Below are positions 13,337-21,169 of a stretch of 22,079 bases of DNA, one piece after another. The first letter of the stretch is position 1. Every line of letters starts with the position of its first letter. The position numbers were made by a program, and so were the translations under genes. The notes under the pieces were generated by a model. The model was not told the DNA's origin and did not search any database. It was given only the letters and a program-made list of their open reading frames with translations. This stretch comes from CAZBQC01 sp964494015. GTDB taxonomy: Bacteria > Bacillota_I > Bacilli_A > RF39 > UBA660. The DNA is taken from NCBI GenBank assembly GCA_964494015.1, contig CAZBQC010000012.1:1-22079 (forward strand), given 5' to 3'.

Positions 13337-14320
13337 ATGCTATCCAATCGACAAGAAAAGATTTTAAAATCAATTGTCCACGAATACATAAAAGTGGCTC
13401 ATCCGGTAGGATCAAAACAAATCTGTAAAGATTTAAAATGTTCCAGTGCGACAATTCGCAATGAGATGATCATCTTAGAGGAACTGGGTTATTTAGAAAA
13501 AACTCATATTTCAAGCGGTCGTATTCCCAGTGAGAAAGGCTATCGCTACTATGTCGATAACTTAATGGAACTAAAGAAGATGAATGCTGAAGATATAAAA
13601 AAGCTAGAGCTGATTTTTCAAAACAATCAACTAGAACTATCGAATGTTATTATGAAAAGTTTAGAGATTATCTCTAATATAACTGATTATACTTCAATCG
13701 TTTTAGGAAGCAAGTCTCACGACAATCGTCTTAAAGAAATTGATGTTGTACCAATTAATTCGAGTGAATTAATTGTCATCGTCATTACTGATCAGGGACA
13801 TATCGAACATAAAAATCTACATCTTGAAGGAGTCGAATTAGAAGAAATAAAAAAGACTGTCAACTTGATCAACAATTTAATTGTTGGAACTCCCATTGAT
13901 GAAATCAGTAGTAAATTAGAATTTGAAGTTAAACCAATCATTAGCAAATATGTTCGTCAACATGAATTACTTTATAATGCCTTCTACAATGTTTTTACTG
14001 ATTTTTCTAGTAAAAACATCAATGTCGTCGGCAAGAACAATTTCTTAAAACACCAAGAATTCAATAACATTGATAAGGTTCGTAATCTTTTTGAAAAATT
14101 AGATGATGAAAACCTTCTTCATAAAATTGAAGAAGAAAACAATGATATTCGAATCTATATTGGTAAAGAAAATGAAATTGATAACGATATTACCGTTATT
14201 AAAACCAGCTATAAAACAAATAAAGATGAGGGTACGATTGCTATTATTGGACCAAAAAGAATGGAATATGATAGAGTAGTGCAGATCCTTGACTTTATTA
14301 AAGAGAATATAGAAAGATAG
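13337..14320 (+). CDS. hrcA: Heat-inducible transcription repressor HrcA
   Basis: A 327-aa repressor of class I heat-shock genes that binds CIRCE and is kept active by GroE. The N-terminal winged helix is clear: RQEKILKSIVHEYI, VGSKQICKDLKCSSATIRNE with the recognition helix, and LGYLEKTHISSGRIPSEKGY. The GAF-like middle and dimerisation segments follow, ending with GPKRMEYDRVVQILDFI. Length is near the family norm of about 340. The ATG is 6 nt after AGGAGG. It is the first gene of the operon and is very likely autoregulated through the two operators just upstream. Confidence 0.97.
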   Translation: MLSNRQEKILKSIVHEYIKVAHPVGSKQICKDLKCSSATIRNEMIILEELGYLEKTHISSGRIPSEKGYRYYVDNLMELKKMNAEDIKKLELIFQNNQLELSNVIMKSLEIISNITDYTSIVLGSKSHDNRLKEIDVVPINSSELIVIVITDQGHIEHKNLHLEGVELEEIKKTVNLINNLIVGTPIDEISSKLEFEVKPIISKYVRQHELLYNAFYNVFTDFSSKNINVVGKNNFLKHQEFNNIDKVRNLFEKLDDENLLHKIEEENNDIRIYIGKENEIDNDITVIKTSYKTNKDEGTIAIIGPKRMEYDRVVQILDFIKENIER

Positions 14321-14327
14321 GTGGATT

Positions 14328-14867
14328 ATGAAGGAGAAAAAAGATAAAAAACCAAAATTACAAAATGAATTAGAAGAATTGATCAAACAAAATAAGGAAC
14401 TAAAGGACAAAGTTCTCTATAAAGAAGCTGAATTAATCAATTATCGTAGAAGAAAAGATGAAGAAACTAGTAATATGCTTAAATATGCCAACATGGATCT
14501 AGTTAATGAATTGCTACCGATTATCGATAACTTCGAGAGAGCTATTAAATTAGATGATAATAACCTAACTGATGAGTTAAGCAAATTCCTACAGGGATTT
14601 AAAATGATGTATTCAGGGCTAGTCGACATCTTAAAAAGTTTTGAAGTGACAGAAATTGAAGCGATGGGTAAGGAATTTGATCCGATGACCCATCAAGCTC
14701 TCATGACGGATGAAATTCCTGAACTACCTGATAATACCGTCACTGAAGTCCTGCTTAAGGGATATCGACTTAAGGATAGAGTAATTAGACCTGCCAGTGT
14801 CAAAGTAAATAAAATTATGAAAATAAATGAAAATAATCAAGAAAAAGGAGAAGAAGAAAATGAGTAA
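14328..14867 (+). CDS. grpE: Nucleotide exchange factor GrpE
   Basis: A 179-aa co-chaperone that releases ADP from DnaK. The long charged N-terminal helix (ELEELIKQNKELKDKVLYKE) is the dimeric coiled coil. AELINYRRRKDEE, LLPIIDNFERAIK and the C-terminal wing with EFDPMTHQALM, TVTEVLLKGYRLKDRVIRPASVKV are signature GrpE segments. It starts 7 nt after hrcA with a GGTGG RBS and ends overlapping dnaK by 8 nt, so GrpE and DnaK synthesis are probably coupled. Confidence 0.97.
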   Translation: MKEKKDKKPKLQNELEELIKQNKELKDKVLYKEAELINYRRRKDEETSNMLKYANMDLVNELLPIIDNFERAIKLDDNNLTDELSKFLQGFKMMYSGLVDILKSFEVTEIEAMGKEFDPMTHQALMTDEIPELPDNTVTEVLLKGYRLKDRVIRPASVKVNKIMKINENNQEKGEEENE

Positions 14868-16683
14868 AATAATTGGAATTGATTTAGGTACCACAAATAG
14901 TTGTGTTGCTGTTTTGGAAGGTGGGGTAGCGACAGTTATTCCAAATCCAGAGGGTGAAAGAACGACCCCTAGTGTCGTCGCTTTCAAGAATGGGGAAAGA
15001 ATTATCGGGGGTGCTGCTAAGCGCCAAGCGATCACTAATCTTAATACCATTTCTAGTATTAAAAGATCGATGGGAAGCGATAAGAAAGTAGAAGCTGAAG
15101 GCAAAAAATATACACCAGAAGAAATCAGTGCCATGATCTTGTCTTATCTTAAAGATTATGCTGAAAAATATTTAGGTGATAAAGTTACTAAAGCGGTCAT
15201 CACTGTTCCAGCTTACTTTAACGATAGTCAAAGACAGGCAACCAAAAATGCCGGAAAGATTGCTGGCTTGGAAGTAGAGAGAATCATCAACGAACCAACA
15301 GCAGCTGCCCTAGCTTATGGACTTGATAAAAAGGAAAAATCACAGACTATTTTAGTCTACGATCTAGGTGGTGGAACTTTCGACGTTTCAATCCTAGAAT
15401 TGGGAGATGGCGTTTTCGAAGTCAAAGCCACCGCTGGAAATAATAAACTTGGTGGAGACGACTTCGATAACTTATTAATGAATTACTTGATCGATACTTT
15501 TAAGAAAGAAAACGGTGTCGATTTAGCAAAAGATAAAATGGCTATGCAAAGATTAAAAGAAATAAGTGAAAAAGCTAAGAAAGATTTAAGTAGTGTCACT
15601 ACTACTCAAGTTTCTGCACCATTTATTTCTCAAGGAGAGTCTGGTCCACTTCACTTAGATATGAGCTTAACTCGTGCCAAGTTCGAAGATTTGATCCGTG
15701 ACCTAGTAGAAAGTACCATCAAACCAGTTCGTGATGCAATAGCTGATGCCAAGATTACTAAGGATAAAATTGATAAAGTCATTTTAGTTGGTGGATCAAC
15801 CAGAATTCCAATAGTCTATGACCTAATTAAAAAAGAATTAGGTAAAGAACCATCTCGTGAAGTAAATCCTGACGAAGTAGTGGCGATGGGTGCGGCTATT
15901 CAAGGTGGGGTCTTAACTGGTGAAGTTAACGATGTCGTTTTACTTGACGTCACTCCACTATCACTTGGAATTGAAACTTTAGGTGGGGTCATGACCGTTT
16001 TAATCGAGAGAAATACGACTATTCCAACCAGCAAGAGTCAAGTATTTAGTACTGCTGCTGACCATCAGCCAGCTGTCGATATTCATGTCTTGCAGGGTGA
16101 AAGAAGTATGGCTAATGACAACAAGACACTTGGAAGATTCCAACTTACTGGTATTCCTGCTGCTCCACGAGGCGTGCCACAAATTGAAGTTAAATTTGAT
16201 ATTGATGCCAATGGTATTGTCAACGTTACAGCTAAGGATTTAGGTACTAATAAAGTTCAATCGATCACCATTACTTCAAGCACTAACTTGAATGATGAAG
16301 AAATTGATCGTATGATGAAGGAAGCTGAAGCTCATAAAGAGGAAGATAAGAAGAAAAAGGAAGAAGCTGACTTAAAAAATGAAGCTGAACAAATGATCTT
16401 CCAAACAGAAAAAGCTCTTAAAGATTTAGGTGATAAAGTTGATGCTAAAGAAAAAGAAGAAGCTGAAGGATTAATCAAAGAATTAAGAGAAGCACTTGAT
16501 AAAAATGATCCTGATTTAATTAAGAGTAAAAAAGAAGCCTTAACTGAAAAAGCAATGGCTCTTGCTACAAAGGTCTATGAGCAAGTTCAAAAAGAACAAG
16601 CTGCCAATAATCCTGAAAGTAATCCTCAAGACAATAATAAAAAAGATGATGATGTCAAAGAAGCTAACTACGAAGAAAAATAA
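14860..16683 (+). CDS. dnaK: Chaperone protein DnaK (Hsp70)
   Basis: A 607-aa Hsp70 ATPase. Nucleotide-binding domain motifs: GIDLGTTNSCVAV (6-18), VPAYFNDSQRQATKNAGKIA, NEPTAAALAYG, YDLGGGTFDVSIL and VGGSTRIP. The linker DVVLLDVTPLSLGIET leads to the substrate-binding beta-sandwich, then a Lys/Glu-rich helical lid and a disordered Asn/Asp tail. I place the start at ATG 14860 (MSKIIGIDLG), 9 nt after AAGGAG; an ATG 33 nt earlier would add a Lys run absent from the family. It overlaps the grpE stop by 8 nt. A 14-bp hairpin follows the gene. Confidence 0.98.
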   Translation: MSKIIGIDLGTTNSCVAVLEGGVATVIPNPEGERTTPSVVAFKNGERIIGGAAKRQAITNLNTISSIKRSMGSDKKVEAEGKKYTPEEISAMILSYLKDYAEKYLGDKVTKAVITVPAYFNDSQRQATKNAGKIAGLEVERIINEPTAAALAYGLDKKEKSQTILVYDLGGGTFDVSILELGDGVFEVKATAGNNKLGGDDFDNLLMNYLIDTFKKENGVDLAKDKMAMQRLKEISEKAKKDLSSVTTTQVSAPFISQGESGPLHLDMSLTRAKFEDLIRDLVESTIKPVRDAIADAKITKDKIDKVILVGGSTRIPIVYDLIKKELGKEPSREVNPDEVVAMGAAIQGGVLTGEVNDVVLLDVTPLSLGIETLGGVMTVLIERNTTIPTSKSQVFSTAADHQPAVDIHVLQGERSMANDNKTLGRFQLTGIPAAPRGVPQIEVKFDIDANGIVNVTAKDLGTNKVQSITITSSTNLNDEEIDRMMKEAEAHKEEDKKKKEEADLKNEAEQMIFQTEKALKDLGDKVDAKEKEEAEGLIKELREALDKNDPDLIKSKKEALTEKAMALATKVYEQVQKEQAANNPESNPQDNNKKDDDVKEANYEEK

Positions 16684-16697
16684 TTACTAATTCAAAG

Positions 16698-16732
16698 CTA
16701 TAAAGTTCTAGTTTTTTCCTAGAACTTTATAG
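16698..16732 (+). other. Perfect 14-bp hairpin between dnaK and pepF, without a following T-run
   Basis: CTATAAAGTTCTAG (16698-16711) pairs perfectly with CTAGAACTTTATAG (16719-16732) around a TTTTTTC loop. The downstream bases are TGTATATAAGG, so there is no U-tract for classic termination. A partial attenuator, RNase processing site or mRNA 3'-end stabiliser that lowers pepF-dnaJ output relative to dnaK is plausible. Confidence 0.6.
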
Positions 16733-16752
16733 TGTATATAAGGAGCGATACT

Positions 16753-18558
16753 ATGGAAAGCTTTAAAACAAGAGATCAAATAGCTGAACAATATAAATGG
16801 GACTTAAGTCTTATGTATAAAAATGAAGATTTATGGTATGAAGATTTTAAGACTTGTGAAGAGTTACTCGTCAAACTAGGAAAACTAAAGAAAGTGACAG
16901 CCAGCGCTAAAAATCTTTTAGAATTCTTAGATTTAAATACTAAAATCAGTAGAATTCTATCAAAAGTAAATGAATATGCTGGACTTTGTTTAGCAACTGA
17001 TACTACCAATACCAAATATCAAGCTCTAAATGATAAACTTGAAAAATTCGGAACTAGGTTTAATGAATTGACAGCTTTTTTCGGACCAGAGCTTTTAAAA
17101 CTGGATTACAAGCAAATTGATAAATATTATCAGGAAGAACCAAGACTACTAGACTATCAAATTGGTTTGAAAGAGTGGTTTAGGTATCAGAAAAGTGTCC
17201 TAGGTGAAGGCGAAGAAAAAATCTTAAGTATTTTATCGAGTACGATTCAAAATTCTAGTGGTAATTATTTTACTTTATTCAACTCTGACTTGAAATTTCC
17301 ATCCTTTAAAGTGGCTGGTCAAAAGATTGAACTAACTGAAAGTAATTATATTAAACATATTTCATCAACTGATCGAAGAACTAGAAGAAAAGTTTTTAAA
17401 TTAATGTATGAAACCATTAGTAACTACAAACATACTGTCGCTTCCATGTTAAGTGGTCATATCGATGCTTCTTCTAAAATGTCAAAAATCAGGAAATTTG
17501 ATACTCTTTTAGAGCACCATATCTTTGATGATGAATTAGACATTAAAATTTATGATAATTTAATAAAAACGATATCAGATAATTTAAAGCCTTTATTTGA
17601 GTATTATAAATTTAAAAAACAAGTTCTTAAAATTAAAGATTTTCATATTTATGATATCTACGTCCCAATGTTTGAAAAAATAAATAAAGAATACAGTTAT
17701 GATGAGGCTAAGGAGTTAGTAATAAAGGCCATTCGTCAGTTAGGAAAGAAATATCTTCAAGATGCAACTCGCGCCTTCAATGAACGCTGGATCGATGTTT
17801 ATCATACCAAAGGCAAAAGGAGTGGAGCATTCTCAAGTGGTTGTTACGATAGTGTTCCCTACATCCTATTAAATTATGAAAATCAGTTTCACAATGTTTC
17901 AACATTAGCTCACGAATTAGGACATTCCATGCATTCGTATTATTCCAACTTAAACAATCCATATCAAAATGCTGGTTATACTCTTTTTGTAGCCGAGATT
18001 GCGTCGACTGTCAATGAATTACTTTTAAATAAGAGTCTTTTGGAAAATTGCCAGGATCAGCATGAGAAACTTTGTTTATTGAATGAACAACTAGAATTAT
18101 TTAAAAGTACGATTTATCGACAAGTAATGTTTGCAGAATTTGAAAAAGGGATCTACGATCATTATACCAAAAATGAAGCCATTACTTATGAGTATTTATC
18201 TGATTACTATTATGAATTAAATAAAAAGTATTTTGGCAAAGAAGTTATTTTAGACAAACTAATCAAATATGAATGGATGAGAATTGATCACTTTTTTTAT
18301 AATTTTTATGTCTATAAATATGCTATTGGTCTATCTTGTGCTTGCTATATCGTCGATCGTTTAAAAGATGATGAATATAAAGAAAAATATTTAAAATTCT
18401 TATCGCTTGGTGGATCAATGCCACCTTTAAAGGAATTGGAAATAATTGAGATTGATCTTTCTAAGGAAGATGTGATAAAAAGTGCGATTAACAAGTTTCA
18501 AGAAATCCTTAACGAATTAAAAAAAACATATCAAGAAGTAGGTGAAAATCATGAATAA
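16753..18558 (+). CDS. pepF: Oligoendopeptidase F (M3 family zinc metallopeptidase)
   Basis: A 601-aa cytosolic zinc peptidase that degrades oligopeptides. The catalytic motif HELGH (His387, Glu388, His391) with a downstream Glu415 in AEIASTVNELL gives the gluzincin HExxH...E centre. The N-terminal alpha-helical region (WDLSLMYKNEDLWYEDF) and SSGCYDSVPYILLNYENQF before the active site are typical of the PepF branch. Length fits (about 600). I choose ATG 16753, 7 nt after AAGGAG (16740-16745), over an upstream in-frame GTG that lies in the hairpin. It sits between dnaK and dnaJ and overlaps the dnaJ start by 8 nt. The usual order has dnaK next to dnaJ. Confidence 0.95.
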   Translation: MESFKTRDQIAEQYKWDLSLMYKNEDLWYEDFKTCEELLVKLGKLKKVTASAKNLLEFLDLNTKISRILSKVNEYAGLCLATDTTNTKYQALNDKLEKFGTRFNELTAFFGPELLKLDYKQIDKYYQEEPRLLDYQIGLKEWFRYQKSVLGEGEEKILSILSSTIQNSSGNYFTLFNSDLKFPSFKVAGQKIELTESNYIKHISSTDRRTRRKVFKLMYETISNYKHTVASMLSGHIDASSKMSKIRKFDTLLEHHIFDDELDIKIYDNLIKTISDNLKPLFEYYKFKKQVLKIKDFHIYDIYVPMFEKINKEYSYDEAKELVIKAIRQLGKKYLQDATRAFNERWIDVYHTKGKRSGAFSSGCYDSVPYILLNYENQFHNVSTLAHELGHSMHSYYSNLNNPYQNAGYTLFVAEIASTVNELLLNKSLLENCQDQHEKLCLLNEQLELFKSTIYRQVMFAEFEKGIYDHYTKNEAITYEYLSDYYYELNKKYFGKEVILDKLIKYEWMRIDHFFYNFYVYKYAIGLSCACYIVDRLKDDEYKEKYLKFLSLGGSMPPLKELEIIEIDLSKEDVIKSAINKFQEILNELKKTYQEVGENHE

Positions 18559-19672
18559 AAAAGATTATTATGAGGTTTTAGGAGTATCAAAAAATGCTAC
18601 TGAAGCAGAAATTAAGTCAGCTTTTCGAAAATTAGCTAAGGAATATCACCCTGATGTTAACAAAAGTCCTGATGCCGAAGCTAAATTTAAAGAAATCCAG
18701 GAATCCTATGCCGTCCTATCGGACACTAGTAGGAGAAAGCAATATGATCAGTTTGGTCATGCCGCCTTCAACAATAGCGGTCAAGGTGGTTTTAGTAGTG
18801 CTGGTTTCGATTTTTCAGACTTTGATTTTTCAGATATTTTTGATAATTTATTTGGTAGTAGTTTCGGGTTTAGCAACAGTAATAGTAGCAAAGGAAACAG
18901 AGCGAGACGTGGTAATGATGTCTTGATGCGCATGAATCTTTCTTTTGAAGAAGCTGCTTATGGCACTAATAAAGAAATAAATCTAGATGTCATAGAGAAC
19001 TGTCCTGACTGCCATGGACATGGTGGATCTGACGAGGTAACTTGTGAAAAATGTCATGGTAGTGGTTCTATTACTTCTGAACAACGAACCATTTTTGGAT
19101 CTTTTCTAACCAAAACCACCTGTAGTCATTGTTCAGGAACCGGTAAGATCTATAAAAACACTTGTTCGAGATGTCATGGTAAGGGTACCATCAAAACTAA
19201 TAAAAATATCAAGGTCGATATTCCAAGTGGTATCGATAATGGTGACCGTTTGCGTGTTTCTAGTAAAGGTGAAGCTGGCTTAAACGGAGGACCAAATGGA
19301 GACTTGTATTTAGAATTTAAAGTTTTAAAACATGAATACTTCATAAGGGAAAATGATGATATTATTTTAGAAGTTCCAATTACCATTGTTGAAGCGACCA
19401 TCGGCTGTAAGAAGGAAATACCAACTTTAGATGGAAATATCAAATTGACAATTCCGTCAGGTACTGACTCTGAAGACAAGCAGAGAATTAAAGGAAAAGG
19501 CATTTACAATTCGACCACAAGAAATAGGGGAGATATGTATATCATCATCAAAGTAATTACGCCTAAGAAATTATCGAAAGAACAAAAATTACTCTTTGAT
19601 GAGTTAAATAGAACTCGCTTTGATGATCCAGTTATTAATAAATTTCAAAGATTTGTCGAAAAAAGCAACTAA
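18551..19672 (+). CDS. dnaJ: Chaperone protein DnaJ (Hsp40)
   Basis: A 373-aa type I J-protein that delivers clients to DnaK and stimulates its ATPase. The J-domain (residues 3-70) contains His33-Pro34-Asp35. A Gly/Phe-rich linker with repeated FDFSD blocks follows. The zinc-binding region (151-212) has four CxxCxGxG repeats: CPDCHGHG, CEKCHGSG, CSHCSGTG, CSRCHGKG. The two beta-barrel client domains complete it. ATG 18551 is used because the J-domain starts there with GGTGA just upstream; a GTG 9 nt earlier lies in the SD. Its start overlaps the pepF stop by 8 nt, so it depends on pepF translation. Its TAA stop is within the shared terminator with rarA. Confidence 0.97.
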   Translation: MNKKDYYEVLGVSKNATEAEIKSAFRKLAKEYHPDVNKSPDAEAKFKEIQESYAVLSDTSRRKQYDQFGHAAFNNSGQGGFSSAGFDFSDFDFSDIFDNLFGSSFGFSNSNSSKGNRARRGNDVLMRMNLSFEEAAYGTNKEINLDVIENCPDCHGHGGSDEVTCEKCHGSGSITSEQRTIFGSFLTKTTCSHCSGTGKIYKNTCSRCHGKGTIKTNKNIKVDIPSGIDNGDRLRVSSKGEAGLNGGPNGDLYLEFKVLKHEYFIRENDDIILEVPITIVEATIGCKKEIPTLDGNIKLTIPSGTDSEDKQRIKGKGIYNSTTRNRGDMYIIIKVITPKKLSKEQKLLFDELNRTRFDDPVINKFQRFVEKSN

Positions 19673-19683
19673 GGTTGCTTTTT
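19660..19683. terminator. Bidirectional terminator whose loop region holds both stop codons (dnaJ / rarA)
   Basis: AAAAAGCAAC (19660-19669) pairs with GTTGCTTTTT (19674-19683) around loop TAAG, giving five T's after the GC-containing stem core on either strand. The dnaJ TAA (19670-19672) and rarA TAG (minus, 19669-19671) lie at the loop, and the two genes overlap by 4 nt. Confidence 0.85.
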
Positions 19684-20895
19684 ATTAATGGCTTCTAATT
19701 TTTCGGAAATTTGTTTTAGAATTCGTTCACTAGGTGAACTATCCTTAGGAAGGTAATACTTTTTATTTTTTAAGTTATCGGGTAGATACTGCTGCTTGAC
19801 ATAACTATTGGGATAGTCATGAGGATACTTATAAAGAGGTGAAGTTGTTTTAATATGATTAGGAACACTGCCACAGTGGCCAGTTTCAATGTCACTTAAA
19901 GCTTTATCGATGGCCAGACAAGCACTATTCGATTTAGGAGATAAAGCTAATTCGATCACCACATTGGCAAGAGGAAGACGTGCTTCAGGTAATCCCAGTA
20001 ATTCTGAGGCCTCAATGGCTGCTTTTAACTTCATACCCATATTACTGTTAGCTAGAGCAATATCTTCGTAGCAAATAGCCGAAAGACGTCGATAGATACT
20101 ATCCAAGTCCCCAGCCTCAATTAGTCTGGCTAAATAGTGAAGAGCAGCATTGACGTCACTTCCGCGAATTGATTTTTGAAAAGCACTTAACACATCATAA
20201 TATCCATCTTCATTTTTATCATGAAAGAAGACGGGCTTACTGTTAATCGACTTAATAAAATCGATAGTAATCTTTTTATCGCTGGAAGAGTAGTAGGCCA
20301 TTTCCAATAAGTTATAGGCATATCTTAAATCACTACTAGATAACTTGGCAATATAATTAATAGTCTCGTCATCAATTTCAATATCGCTAATATCAGGTAA
20401 TTTAATCGCTCTTTTTAATCCCGCGATGATATCTTCCGTCGTCAATTCATGAAGTTCAAATAAATGACATCTGCTTCTAATCGCCGGATTTATCTTATGA
20501 TAAGGATTACTGGTAGTCATACCAATCAAGATGATTCTGCCACTTTCAATTTGAGGTAGTAATAAATCCTGTTTATCCTTATTTAAACGATGAATTTCAT
20601 CGAGTATTAAAACAATACCATCGTCATAAACCTTTGCTTCCTCAAAGACAATATCAAAATCTTGTTTACTATTAATGACCGCATTTAAACTACGATATCG
20701 ACATTCTAAATCTTTAACAATAGCATTGGCGATACTGGTCTTGCCAATCCCAGGCTTGCCATATAAAATCATCGAAAATAGTTTTTTACTAGCCAAAAGA
20801 TTGGAAAGGATCTTATCCTTACCAATTAAATGTCTTTGACCAATCACTTCTTTTAAAGAATTTGGAGCCAGTTTTAAAGCTAACGGTTTATCCAT
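19669..20895 (-). CDS. rarA: Replication-associated recombination protein A (RarA/MgsA)
   Basis: A 408-aa AAA+ ATPase related to the clamp-loader, acting at stalled or gapped replication forks. The N-terminal segment MDKPLALKLAPNSLKEVIGQ matches P-L-A-x-x-x-R-P-x-x-x-x-x-x-x-G-Q-x-H. The Walker A is GKPGIGKT (46-53), Walker B is ILDEIHR, and sensor 1 is MTTSNP, followed by the arginine finger segment PAIRSRCHLFEL. The C-terminal tetramerisation region includes KSIRGSDVNAALHYLARLIEAGD and SACLAIDKAL, characteristic of RarA rather than RuvB. ATG 20895 is preferred: AGGTGA lies 5 nt before it, and the upstream GTG (20904) is part of that SD. Confidence 0.95.
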   Translation of the reverse strand: MDKPLALKLAPNSLKEVIGQRHLIGKDKILSNLLASKKLFSMILYGKPGIGKTSIANAIVKDLECRYRSLNAVINSKQDFDIVFEEAKVYDDGIVLILDEIHRLNKDKQDLLLPQIESGRIILIGMTTSNPYHKINPAIRSRCHLFELHELTTEDIIAGLKRAIKLPDISDIEIDDETINYIAKLSSSDLRYAYNLLEMAYYSSSDKKITIDFIKSINSKPVFFHDKNEDGYYDVLSAFQKSIRGSDVNAALHYLARLIEAGDLDSIYRRLSAICYEDIALANSNMGMKLKAAIEASELLGLPEARLPLANVVIELALSPKSNSACLAIDKALSDIETGHCGSVPNHIKTTSPLYKYPHDYPNSYVKQQYLPDNLKNKKYYLPKDSSPSERILKQISEKLEAINKKQP

Positions 20896-20970
20896 ATTAT
20901 TCACCTAAATATATTTTATCAAAAATTAATCTTTTAATCTATATATCTTATTAAAATCATGTATATATTT

Positions 20971-21035
20971 ATTGCCCAAAACGGCCATACATGGTACCGG
21001 AAATGAACCAACTACTCTCAAAATGGATAAAATAA
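20971..21035 (+). other. GC-richer patch in the rarA-xerD gap, possible gene remnant or leader
   Basis: Within an otherwise very AT-rich 274-bp gap this stretch contains AACGGCCATACATGGTACCGG, partly self-complementary. One frame reads CPKRPYMVPEMNQLL then SKWIK and a stop (21033-21035), faintly like the N-terminal part of a Fic-domain protein. No RBS supports a gene. It could be a decayed gene fragment, a structured leader, or chance. Otherwise the gap holds the xerD promoter and a terminator-like hairpin. Confidence 0.2.
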
Positions 21036-21085
21036 TAACTAACATGGAAAAATAGATTTAGACATATAAATTAAATACCTGTAGA

Positions 21086-21116
21086 AGAGAAAAGATAATT
21101 TTCCCTTTTTGTTTTT
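21086..21116 (+). terminator. Terminator-like hairpin upstream of xerD
   Basis: AGAGAAAA (21086-21093) pairs with TTTTCCCT (21099-21106) with one mismatch and loop GATAA, followed by TTTTGTTTTT. No recognised plus-strand gene lies upstream, so it either ends an unannotated short transcript or is fortuitous. Confidence 0.35.
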
Positions 21117-21146
21117 AAATATATTTAATCAAAACAAAGTAAAATG

Positions 21147-21155
21147 TGCTATAAT
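21147..21155 (+). promoter_or_regulatory. Extended -10 promoter of xerD
   Basis: TGCTATAAT, 14 bp before the xerD ATG; no clear -35. The leader would be under 10 nt and has no strong SD (only GTGAT), which suggests near-leaderless translation. Confidence 0.55.
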
Positions 21156-21169
21156 AAAGTTGTGATATT

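Noticed and set aside
20940..20972. dif site next to xerD
   Set aside because: The AT-rich stretch has no clear pair of 11-bp Xer binding arms, and dif is usually far from xerD.
20960..21005. 15-codon frame MYIFIAQNGHTWYRK before xerD
   Set aside because: No SD precedes it; three frames through this patch are open briefly, so none is supported.
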